Source: Streptantibioticus cattleyicolor NRRL 8057 = DSM 46488 (GTDB lineage Bacteria; Actinomycetota; Actinomycetes; Streptomycetales; Streptomycetaceae). From it: 64,000 nucleotides of DNA. The stretch is taken from NCBI RefSeq assembly GCF_000240165.1, contig NC_017586.1:3100001-3164000 (forward strand), written 5' to 3'. Shown here in pieces: positions 1-8,960 of the stretch. The position numbers were made by a program, and so were the translations under genes. The stretch's first letter is position 1, and each line of letters starts with the position of its first letter. The notes below the pieces were generated by a model. That model saw nothing but the letters and a program-made list of their open reading frames with translations, searched no databases and was not told the DNA's origin.

Positions 1-585
1 AAGGATCCGCAGGCCAACGCGGTGCATCACCTGCGGGCCCGCCACCGGGCGCTGACCGAGCAGATCGCCCGGCTGCGGCGGCTGGTCGAGGTCGCCGAAC
101 GCGCCATGGCGGTGGAGCGCACCGGGGTCCGGCTCTCCCCCGAGGAACGGTTCGAGGTCTTCGGCGAGGTCGGCTTCGACCTCACCTACGTCTCCGACGC
201 CGAGGCCCGGTACGGCGACAGCGAGCGCTACCGGCAGGCGATGTCACGGGCCGCGGCGCACACCAAGGAGGACTGGCGGGAGCTGATGGCCGAAGCCGCC
301 GACTGGCGGCAGCGGCTGCTGGCCGTCTTCGACTCCGGGGCGGCCGCCGACGGGCCCGCCGCCATGGAGCTGGCCGAGGAGCACCGCGGCCACATCAGCA
401 GGTGGTTCACCTCCTGCCCGTATCCGATGCACCGCCGTCTCGCCGACGACTACGTCACCGATCCGCGCGCCTTCGCGCTGGTCGTTCCCGCCACCGAACA
501 ACGTCCCGGCCTCGCCGCCTTCCTGCACACCGCGATCCACGCCAACGCGGCACGCGAACGGCCGGGCCGCGCCGACCCGAGTTGA
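1..585 (+). CDS. TipAL-like MerR-family regulator, C-terminal drug-binding part (truncated by window edge)
   Basis: The frame is open from the first base, so only the last 194 residues are visible; a MerR winged helix and coiled coil should lie outside the window. The visible part resembles the TipAS domain, an all-helical globin-like fold that in TipAL captures thiopeptide antibiotics: amphipathic Glu/Arg-rich helices, an aromatic core around WFTSCPYPMHRRLADDYV and a final helix near the end. Known role of the family: drug binding turns the regulator into a promoter activator. The stop codon (583-585) lies against the GAGGAG ribosome-binding site (584-589) of the glycosyltransferase gene, so the two are probably co-transcribed, which would suit a drug-sensing and drug-modifying pair (inference). 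Confidence 0.75.
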   Translation, partial: KDPQANAVHHLRARHRALTEQIARLRRLVEVAERAMAVERTGVRLSPEERFEVFGEVGFDLTYVSDAEARYGDSERYRQAMSRAAAHTKEDWRELMAEAADWRQRLLAVFDSGAAADGPAAMELAEEHRGHISRWFTSCPYPMHRRLADDYVTDPRAFALVVPATEQRPGLAAFLHTAIHANAARERPGRADPS

Positions 586-594
586 GGAGTTCCC

Positions 595-1818
595 TTGCGT
601 GTTCTGATCATGGCCGCCGGTTCCCGGGGGGACGTCGCCCCCTACACGGGGATCGGGGCCCGGCTGCGGGAGGCCGGCCACGAGGTGGCGCTGGCCACGC
701 ACAGCGGCTTCGCGGAGATGGTGAAGGGGTGCGGGCTGGCCTTCCGCGACCTGCCCGGGGACCCGCGTACGCCGGACGACGCGGCGGACCGGGACGGCGG
801 CGGGCGGCGGACCGGGATGCGCGGCGCCGGCGCGTTCGTCCGGAAGCTGGCCGAGGGGGTCGCCCAGGCCGCCGAACCCGGCGCCGACCTGCTCCTGCTG
901 TCGGCCACCACGGAGCCGCTGGGGGCACACGTGGCCGAGGCGATGGACATCCCGTACCTGGGGACGCGTCTCCAACCCGCCACGCCCACCGGCGAGTTCG
1001 CTCCCCCGCTGGGCGGGGCGCGGTCACTGGGCCGCTGGGGCAACCGGGCCGCGGGGCGCCTGGCGCTGCGGGTGGTGGACCGGCTGTACGAGGACGCGGT
1101 GCGGGACCTGCGACGGCGGCTGGGGCTGCCCCCGTCGACCGCCCGGGCCGCCCGGCTGCGGCGGGAGGCGGCGGGCCGGCCGGTGCTGCACGGCTTCAGC
1201 CGGCTGCTGGTACCCCGCCCGGCCGACTGGCCGGACGGCCACGACGTGGTGGGCACCTGGTGGCCGTACGTCGCCCCCGATCACCAACTGCCCGCGCGGC
1301 TGCGGGAGTTCCTGGCGGCCGGGGAGCCGCCGGTCTTCGTGGGGTTCGGCAGCATGGGCGGCGGGGACGGGGAACGGCTGAGCGCCATCGCCGGCGAGGC
1401 GCTGCGGCGGGCCGGGGTGCGCGGGGTGGTGCAGGCCGGCTGGGCGGGGCTGGAGGTGGCCGGGGACGAGGTGATCACCATCGGCGACGTACCGCACAGC
1501 CTGCTCTTCCCGCACCTGGCCGCGGTGGTCCAGCACTGCGGCGCCGGCACCACGGCCGCCGCGCTCCGCGCCGGGGTCCCGGTGGTGCCGGTGCCGGTCA
1601 CCGCCGACCAGCCGTTCTGGGCGCACCGCGCGGGGGCCGTGGGCGCCGCCACCGCCCCGTTGCCGGCCGCCGGGCTCACCGGCGACCGGCTCGGCGCGGC
1701 GATCCGCGAGGCGGTGACCGTGGCGTCGTACCGCCGCCGGGCCGAAGCCGTGGCCGAGGGCATGGCGGCGGAGGACGGCGCGGGGCGCGTGGTGGAGGCG
1801 GTCGCGCGTTTCACGTGA
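595..1818 (+). CDS. UDP-sugar-dependent glycosyltransferase, GT1/MGT type
   Basis: A 407-residue protein with the two Rossmann halves of a GT-B glycosyltransferase. The N-terminus has MAAGSRGDVAPYTGIG, typical of the sterol/macrolide glycosyltransferase group, for the acceptor side. The C-terminal half has FVGFGSMGG and the nucleotide-sugar signature HCGAGTTAAALRAGVP followed by DQPFWA. It probably transfers a sugar from an NDP-sugar to a small lipophilic acceptor in the cytoplasm; the acceptor cannot be read from sequence. The start is TTG at 595, seven bases after GAGGAG (584-589), and directly follows the TipAL-like gene. Its stop codon (1816-1818) is embedded in a parS site. Confidence 0.85.
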   Translation: MRVLIMAAGSRGDVAPYTGIGARLREAGHEVALATHSGFAEMVKGCGLAFRDLPGDPRTPDDAADRDGGGRRTGMRGAGAFVRKLAEGVAQAAEPGADLLLLSATTEPLGAHVAEAMDIPYLGTRLQPATPTGEFAPPLGGARSLGRWGNRAAGRLALRVVDRLYEDAVRDLRRRLGLPPSTARAARLRREAAGRPVLHGFSRLLVPRPADWPDGHDVVGTWWPYVAPDHQLPARLREFLAAGEPPVFVGFGSMGGGDGERLSAIAGEALRRAGVRGVVQAGWAGLEVAGDEVITIGDVPHSLLFPHLAAVVQHCGAGTTAAALRAGVPVVPVPVTADQPFWAHRAGAVGAATAPLPAAGLTGDRLGAAIREAVTVASYRRRAEAVAEGMAAEDGAGRVVEAVARFT

Positions 1819-1821
1819 AAC
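1808..1821. promoter_or_regulatory. parS site 1 (ParB binding)
   Basis: GTTTCACGTGAAAC is a perfect 14-bp palindrome equal to the known Streptomyces parS consensus bound by ParB during chromosome segregation. It spans the end of the glycosyltransferase reading frame, including the stop codon. Confidence 0.9.
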
Positions 1822-1883
1822 ATGGCCCCGCCCCAGACGCGGCCCTGCCCAGGACGCGGCCCCGCCCCATCCCGGCACCGCGT

Positions 1884-1897
1884 GTTTCACGTGAAAC
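1884..1897. promoter_or_regulatory. parS site 2 (ParB binding)
   Basis: A second perfect GTTTCACGTGAAAC, 76 bp from the first, within TGTTTCACGTGAAACA (1883-1898). Streptomyces parS sites cluster around oriC, so the window probably lies within a few hundred kb of the origin (inference). Confidence 0.92.
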
Positions 1898-1931
1898 ACT
1901 CCTGGCCGAATCAATCGGTATTACGGTATGA

Positions 1932-4271
<2,340 letters not shown>

Positions 4272-4368
4272 CGGCGGCGGGGGCGCGGCCGACAGGTGGT
4301 CGGCGTACGCTCACCGCTGTTGACCACCGTGGCGGCCCGCCCGGCCGCCAGTGCAGACCGGGGATCGC

Positions 4369-5148
4369 GTGGAACCAGAAGAGCCCGTCTCCTGGGCGGG
4401 GTCCGGCCAAGGCGCCGACGGCGCCGGGGGGTTGGACGCCGCCGACCAGTGGGTGTTCGATCCGGCGCTCGGCGAATACCGGCTGCGGCGGCCGGACGAA
4501 CGTCCCGCCGGCGAGCCGCCGTCCGGCCCGGGCAGCACGGCGTCCGGCGGCCGGCGGGCCACCCGGCACGGCGTCCGGGGCCGCCGCCGCGCGGCCACCC
4601 GGCGCGGCGGCGGAGCGTGGGTCGCGGGCGCGGCCGTCCTGCTGCTCACGGCGGGCGGCGGCGGAGCGTACTTCCTGCTGCACGACGCGGGTACCCCGGC
4701 GAACGCGCGTCCGGCCGCGTCCGCGTCGGCGGGGTGCGCGTCCGCCTCCCCGGCGGCCGACGGCGGCCCGGCCGCCCGTCCCGGGCCGAAGGCCGCGCCG
4801 ATCGACGTGCGGGTCACCGTACTCAACGGCAGCGGCACCTTCGGCCAGGCCGAGTCGGTGCTGCGCTGGATGCAGAACACCGAGGGGTTCCTGCGCACCA
4901 GCAACGGGGGCCCGGCGCCGCACACCGCGACCACCACCCTGGTCTACGCCCCCGGCCACGCCGACCAGGCCCGCACCCTGGCCGCCGCGATGAAGCTGCC
5001 CTCCGCCGCGCTGCGCCCCACCAGCCCGCGCGGCGGACCCAAGGACCCGATGACGCTCACCCTCGGCCAGGACTTCCGGGCGCCCGGGGTGGCTCCGATC
5101 CCCGCCGCGCCGGCGCACTCGTCGGGCTGCGCGACCACGGGCGGCTGA
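4369..5148 (+). CDS. Membrane-anchored LytR_C-domain protein
   Basis: About 259 residues. A charged, low-complexity cytoplasmic N-terminus with Arg-rich stretches precedes one transmembrane helix (AWVAGAAVLLLTAGGGGAYF) and an extracytoplasmic Pro/Ala-rich spacer. The C-terminal domain contains VRVTVLNGSGTFGQAESV, the LytR C-terminal (LytR_C) fold that often accompanies LCP wall-ligation enzymes. Role unproven; such proteins are linked to envelope integrity. GTG 4369 (VEPEEPVSW) was preferred over GTG 4351, which has no ribosome-binding site. The stop TGA lies in the first unit of a 14-bp tandem repeat. It faces the LCP gene, which carries the same C-terminal domain type. Confidence 0.75.
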   Translation: MEPEEPVSWAGSGQGADGAGGLDAADQWVFDPALGEYRLRRPDERPAGEPPSGPGSTASGGRRATRHGVRGRRRAATRRGGGAWVAGAAVLLLTAGGGGAYFLLHDAGTPANARPAASASAGCASASPAADGGPAARPGPKAAPIDVRVTVLNGSGTFGQAESVLRWMQNTEGFLRTSNGGPAPHTATTTLVYAPGHADQARTLAAAMKLPSAALRPTSPRGGPKDPMTLTLGQDFRAPGVAPIPAAPAHSSGCATTGG

Positions 5149-5210
5149 TCTCACGCGGCTGATCTCACGCGGCTGATCTCACGCGGCTGACCTCGCGCGG
5201 CTGACCTCAC
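5141..5210. repeat. Five tandem 14-bp repeats between convergent genes
   Basis: Five head-to-tail copies of GCGGCTGATCTCAC (5141, 5155, 5169 exact; 5183 and 5197 with one or two changes). The first copy contains the stop codon of the LytR_C gene, and each further copy carries a TGA in another frame because 14 is not a multiple of three. Just downstream ends the convergent LCP gene. Confidence 0.9.
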
Positions 5211-5232
5211 CCGGCGGCGGACGGGCGGGGGC

Positions 5233-6906
5233 TCACGGCGCCGAGTCGGGCACGTCCGGCGAGACCGCGTACGCCTTGATCGGCGTCATCCACACGCCGT
5301 TGACCTTGAGCGTGGGGAAGGTGCTGACCTTGGCGCAGCCGCCGGACTTGTCGGCGGTGAGGGCGCGCGCGTCGGAGAGCGCCTTCTTGGTGTCCACCGG
5401 CGGGTGCGAGGCGCCGTCGCCGGAGGCCGGGAAGCTGGTGTCGCCGCCCCAGTCGGAGCCCACGACCACGGTCACCGAGGAGACCGCGGCGTCCTCCCGC
5501 AGCCGGTCGGCGGGGATGCCGAGGGCGCGCGCGACGACCTGCGCCGCGGGCTGCCCGCCGGGGGCGTAACGGACGGTGGTCCGCGAGGCCGCCGGGGCGT
5601 CGCCGTAGCCGCTCTCCTGGCTGAAGCCCTCGTCGGTCAGGTGCTGCACGATGCGTGCCGCGCGTCCGGTGACCCCGCCGGCGTTCTTGACCTGTACGGC
5701 GATCCGCGAGGCCGGCGGGGCGGACGGCGACGGGGGCGTGGAGGCGGAACCGCCCGGGTGGGCGCCGGCGGCAGGCTTGTCACCGCCGGCCAGCGACTGG
5801 TCGTCGATGATCGACTGGAACAGGCTGCGCGCCCCCGGGCCGACCACGACCTTCTGGTCGTCGTTGGGGTCCGGCGCGGTCTGCATGGTGGTGAAGGTGA
5901 TCCGGTCGGTCGGCACCTTGTCGAGGTCCTCGGCGAACCCGATCAGCTTGGAGACGCTGTTGAGGCCGGTGTCCACGGTGAGCGCCTTGGTGGCCGCGTC
6001 CGCGAGCCGGTAGAGCGCGGCCGGGTCGGTCAGCGTGCCGCCGCTCTTGAACTTGCGCATCAGCGCGGCGAGATACATGTGCTGGGTCTCGGTGCGCCCG
6101 AGGTCGCTGCCGGTGCCGAAGGCGTGCCGGGAGCGCAGCCACTCCAACGCCGCCATGCCCTGGAGGGTGTGGCTGCCCTGGCGGAGCTTGAGGTGGGAGT
6201 CGGTGTCGTAGACGTTGTTGTCCACGCACACCGGGACCCCGCCGACCGCGTCCGACATGCTCACCACGCCGGAGAAGTCGATCATCGCGAAGTGGTCGAT
6301 CGGGATGCCGGTGAGCTGGTGGACGGCGGCCACCTGGCAGTCCGGCCCGTACTGCAACGCGCTGTTGATGGCGCCGGTGTACCCCGGCTCCTTCTGCTTG
6401 GTCTTCTCGTCCGTGCACGACGGGATCTGCGTGACGGTGTCCCGGGGGACGCTCATCGCGGTGGCGTTGGAACGGTCGGCCGAGATGTGGACGACCATCT
6501 CCACGTCGGCGTTCTGGCCGGGTCCGCAGTCGCCGCCGATCTTGCAGTCGGCGGCGTTGTTCCGTCCGTCGGAGCCGATCACCAGGATGTTGATGGGGGT
6601 ACGGCCGAAGGCGTCCGCCTTCTCCTGGCCGCCGCCGGTTATCGCCACCGACTTGATGTTGGCGTTGAGGTGCTCGTAGACGAAGACCCCGGCGCCGGCC
6701 ACGATCACCACGACGGCGAGCGCGGTGAGCCCGATGATCTTCTTGGCGCTGCGTTTGCGTGTCTTGCGCCGGCTGCGTCCGGCCGCGCGCCGCCGCGTCC
6801 CCTCGGCCGGCGGCGCCTCGTCATCCGTCCGTCCGCCCCGCCGAGGACGCGGAACCCCGTCCCGGCCCGCCGCCGAAGCCCTCCGGCGGTGCGATACGTC
6901 GGCCAT
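5233..6906 (-). CDS. LCP-family (LytR-CpsA-Psr) wall polymer ligase with LytR_C domain
   Basis: 557 residues: a basic Arg/Lys-rich cytoplasmic tail, one membrane helix (KIIGLTALAVVVIVAGAGVF, about residues 55-75), then the LCP catalytic domain with ILVIGSDGRNN, DVEMVVHISADRSNATAMSVPRD with its conserved Arg/Asp residues, and LEWLRSRHAFGTGSDLGRTE. A LytR_C domain follows (VQVKNAGGVTGRAARIV) with a cysteine-containing C-terminal tail. LCP proteins transfer undecaprenyl-phosphate-linked glycopolymers to peptidoglycan outside the membrane. ATG at 6906 fits. Convergent with the preceding LytR_C gene; divergent from the Crp-like regulator with about 335 bp between. Confidence 0.9.
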   Translation of the reverse strand: MADVSHRRRASAAGRDGVPRPRRGGRTDDEAPPAEGTRRRAAGRSRRKTRKRSAKKIIGLTALAVVVIVAGAGVFVYEHLNANIKSVAITGGGQEKADAFGRTPINILVIGSDGRNNAADCKIGGDCGPGQNADVEMVVHISADRSNATAMSVPRDTVTQIPSCTDEKTKQKEPGYTGAINSALQYGPDCQVAAVHQLTGIPIDHFAMIDFSGVVSMSDAVGGVPVCVDNNVYDTDSHLKLRQGSHTLQGMAALEWLRSRHAFGTGSDLGRTETQHMYLAALMRKFKSGGTLTDPAALYRLADAATKALTVDTGLNSVSKLIGFAEDLDKVPTDRITFTTMQTAPDPNDDQKVVVGPGARSLFQSIIDDQSLAGGDKPAAGAHPGGSASTPPSPSAPPASRIAVQVKNAGGVTGRAARIVQHLTDEGFSQESGYGDAPAASRTTVRYAPGGQPAAQVVARALGIPADRLREDAAVSSVTVVVGSDWGGDTSFPASGDGASHPPVDTKKALSDARALTADKSGGCAKVSTFPTLKVNGVWMTPIKAYAVSPDVPDSAP

Positions 6907-7153
6907 GCCTCACCCTTTAGCGGTCGAGCCGCCTGCCGCGGCGCTTACCGTTGCGACGGCAGCACGTGGGGGTGGCGCATGCGTCGCGGTACCTCGAACA
7001 AACAGACGCCCGATCCTCGCCAACAGTTGCACATCTGCGCAACCCAGCACCCGTCCGACCCCGCCCCCACCCCGGCCCCGCCGGACGAAGCGGCCCTCGA
7101 CGCCCCGGGCACCGCCGACTCTACGCGCAAGTAGCCGGACCCCACCCGGGTGA

Positions 7154-7169
7154 AGTGGCGAAGATCACA
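7154..7169. promoter_or_regulatory. Crp-like operator upstream of the Crp/Fnr gene
   Basis: AGTGG-CGAAGA-TCACA matches the Crp dyad TGTGA-N6-TCACA at 8 of 10 arm positions. Its centre is about 80 bp before the predicted transcription start at 7242, consistent with autoregulation (inference). Confidence 0.45.
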
Positions 7170-7207
7170 GTGGATCGGGGTGTAGAGCTGTAGAGCGGCA
7201 GACCCGG

Positions 7208-7235
7208 TTGCCCACCGCTCCCGCCGCCCTAAAGT
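7208..7235 (+). promoter_or_regulatory. Predicted leaderless promoter of the Crp/Fnr gene
   Basis: TTGCCC (7208-7213), a 16-bp spacer and TAAAGT (7230-7235) end six bases before the ATG at 7242. There is no Shine-Dalgarno sequence, so transcription probably starts at the A of the start codon. Confidence 0.5.
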
Positions 7236-7241
7236 CTTGGC

Positions 7242-7940
7242 ATGAGCGGTCGCGCGGCGGAATCGCCTGGGCCTTCAGGACAGACATTGCGCCGCCTCGT
7301 CGGCGACGCGGTCTGGACGGCCATGCTCGCCCACACCTACGAGCGCCGGCACCCGGCCGGCATCACGCTCCTGCGCCAGGGCCAGCCCGGTACCCACGTG
7401 CTCGTCCTGCGTGGCGGCGTGGCCAAGGTGATCCGGCACGAACGCGACGGCGGCCTCACTCTCCTGGCGTTCCGTGGGCCGGGGGAACTACTGGGCGAAG
7501 TCGCGGTGCTGGACGACGGAGTGCGCTCGGCCAGCGTGCGGACGATCTCACACTGCTCGGTGGGGGTCATGAGCAAGGCGGACTTTCTCCGCTTCGTCAC
7601 CGAGCACTCCCTGTTCCCCGTACTCGTGCGCTATGCCCTCACCAAGCTGAGGGAGTCGGATCTCGCCCGTGGGGGTGGTGACGTCCCGACCCGTCTGGCG
7701 GCGGCCTTGGCCTACCTGGCGGACATCTGCGAGCCCTCAACCCCTTCACCCGGCCAGCCGCTGGAACTGGCCCTGACCCGCGACGAACTGGCCCAGTACC
7801 TCGCCACCTCGCGAAACACGATCACCGCCGCCCTCTGCCAATTGGAGCCGTTCCAGGTACGCGCGGGTCGAAAACGCATCGTCATCGAAGACCTGCCGGC
7901 GCTGAGACGGGCCGCCGCCGACCACCGCAACGCCTTGTGA
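7242..7940 (+). CDS. Crp/Fnr-family regulator with intact cyclic-nucleotide-binding cassette
   Basis: 232 residues. An N-terminal beta-roll (about 25-140) holds a canonical phosphate-binding cassette GELLGEVAVLDDGVRSASV: the G-E pair and the R-S-A triplet that contact cyclic nucleotide phosphate and ribose are both present. A long helix and a winged helix follow (LTRDELAQYLATSRNTITAAL, about 170-195). It should bind a cNMP and DNA sites of TGTGA-N6-TCACA type. Such dyads occur upstream (7154-7169) and overlapping its own stop codon (7936-7951), the latter between this gene and the cyclase-like operon. There are no Cys residues of an Fe-S Fnr. It may sense the product of the adjacent cyclase-like protein (inference). 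Confidence 0.88.
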   Translation: MSGRAAESPGPSGQTLRRLVGDAVWTAMLAHTYERRHPAGITLLRQGQPGTHVLVLRGGVAKVIRHERDGGLTLLAFRGPGELLGEVAVLDDGVRSASVRTISHCSVGVMSKADFLRFVTEHSLFPVLVRYALTKLRESDLARGGGDVPTRLAAALAYLADICEPSTPSPGQPLELALTRDELAQYLATSRNTITAALCQLEPFQVRAGRKRIVIEDLPALRRAAADHRNAL

Positions 7941-7951
7941 CGCCTGTCACT
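7936..7951. promoter_or_regulatory. Crp-like operator between regulator and cyclase-like gene
   Basis: TGTGA-CGCCTG-TCACT matches TGTGA-N6-TCACA at 9 of 10 arm positions. The stop codon of the Crp/Fnr gene lies inside the left arm. The site is about 97 bp before the start of the cyclase-like gene, well placed to control the three-gene operon. Confidence 0.6.
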
Positions 7952-8039
7952 CCGATTGCGCACTGGGCGAGCACACGCTCCCACGCTTTCCCGCGAAGCT
8001 CTGACGCACCGAACCACCCGGGAAAGCACAGGAGTTTCG

Positions 8040-8960
8040 ATGTCACAGTTCAGCTCGCAGTTACCCGAAGCCGGTGCCGGCTCCTACACACGGAGCCGCC
8101 ACCTCCCGCCCTACCGGGGAATCGTGGCCGTCGACGCGAAGGACTTCACCGGCTATCCGGCCATCGAACACGGCGTGATCAGCCAGGCCATCCCCGAACT
8201 GCTCCGGGTGTCGCTCCAGCGTGCCGGGATCGGTGAGGTCTGGGACGACCGCAGGTTTCCGGCGTCCACCGGCGACGGCTACGTGTTCGGCTTCGAGCCC
8301 AGGTGGATGCCGTTGGTGATCCACCCCTGGCTCAACATCCTTCAGGATGTGCTGGCCGAGTTCAACGTGCACTCGACCGGGGCGGTGCGGATCCGCCTCA
8401 GGGTCAGCCTTCACATCGGGCCCCTGCCGGACTCGGGGGCGGAGTTCGACGGCAACGGCACACCGCGCAACGACACCCACCGGCTGCTCGACTCGCGTCC
8501 GGTCAAGGCCATGCTCGCCGCCTCCAACGAGCACACCACCCAGGTCGCCGCCATCCTCTCCGACCGGTGCCACCAGGACGCCGTGGCGAGCGGGTACACC
8601 GGCCGCCACCCCGACCACTTCATCGAGGTACCGGCGACCGTCGAGGGCAAGCGGTTCGACCAGCGGGCCTGGCTCTACGTACCCGCCCCTTCGGGCAACC
8701 TTTACGACCGCCGCGTCCTGGGTGACCAAGTGGTCCAGGACACCGCGGCCAGGCCCACCACGCCCTCCCGCCAGGTGCCCAACCGGTCGGTGACGAACAA
8801 GGCACCCGGCGGCAACGTGAACACCGGCACCGTGCACGGAGGCCAGAGCGTCAGCAACATCCGGACCGGCGGCGACCACGTCGGCGGGAACAAGGCCGGC
8901 ACTGTCCGCGGCAACCAAGGCGACACGGTCCACGGCGACAAGAACGAGCGTCGCCAGTGA
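8040..8960 (+). CDS. Class III nucleotide-cyclase-like protein with C-terminal Gly/Asn-rich motif
   Basis: 306 residues, soluble. A cyclase homology domain occupies about 26-200. VAVDAKDFTGY supplies metal-binding D32, and STGDGYVFGF supplies D79. RVSLHIGPL is the central strand. FDGNGTPRNDTHRLL gives D137, N144 and R148 in the D-x2-G-x3-N-x3-R layout of the substrate and transition-state residues. The usual Lys of KxxGD is replaced (ASTGD), so base specificity may differ. A linker and a Gly/Asn tail follow: APGGNVNTGTVHGGQSVSN (255-273), then weaker GTVRG/DTVHG echoes. ATG 8040 has AGGAG (8030-8034). The stop overlaps the next start by GTGA (8957-8960). Probably makes a cyclic nucleotide or acts as a signalling partner of the STAND-like protein (inference). 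Confidence 0.8.
   Translation: MSQFSSQLPEAGAGSYTRSRHLPPYRGIVAVDAKDFTGYPAIEHGVISQAIPELLRVSLQRAGIGEVWDDRRFPASTGDGYVFGFEPRWMPLVIHPWLNILQDVLAEFNVHSTGAVRIRLRVSLHIGPLPDSGAEFDGNGTPRNDTHRLLDSRPVKAMLAASNEHTTQVAAILSDRCHQDAVASGYTGRHPDHFIEVPATVEGKRFDQRAWLYVPAPSGNLYDRRVLGDQVVQDTAARPTTPSRQVPNRSVTNKAPGGNVNTGTVHGGQSVSNIRTGGDHVGGNKAGTVRGNQGDTVHGDKNERRQ

Larger units (their letters stand above)
6907..7241. other. Divergent intergenic region, LCP gene / Crp-like regulator
   Basis: 335 bp holding promoters of both flanking genes. Visible are a Crp-like dyad (7154-7169) and a leaderless promoter for the regulator (7208-7235). An ORF from ATG 6979 to 7134 (51 codons, Pro/Ala/Gln-rich) overlaps this space but has weak support. 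Confidence 0.5.

Noticed and set aside
5141-5210. CRISPR array
   Set aside because: The 14-bp units are directly abutting with no spacers and no cas genes occur in the window; no other array-like pattern was seen.
5404-7134. 576-codon plus-strand frame
   Set aside because: Antisense of the LCP gene; Val/Gly/Arg-rich shadow. Its last part, ATG 6979 to 7134 (51 codons), lacks a good ribosome-binding site and any recognisable feature.
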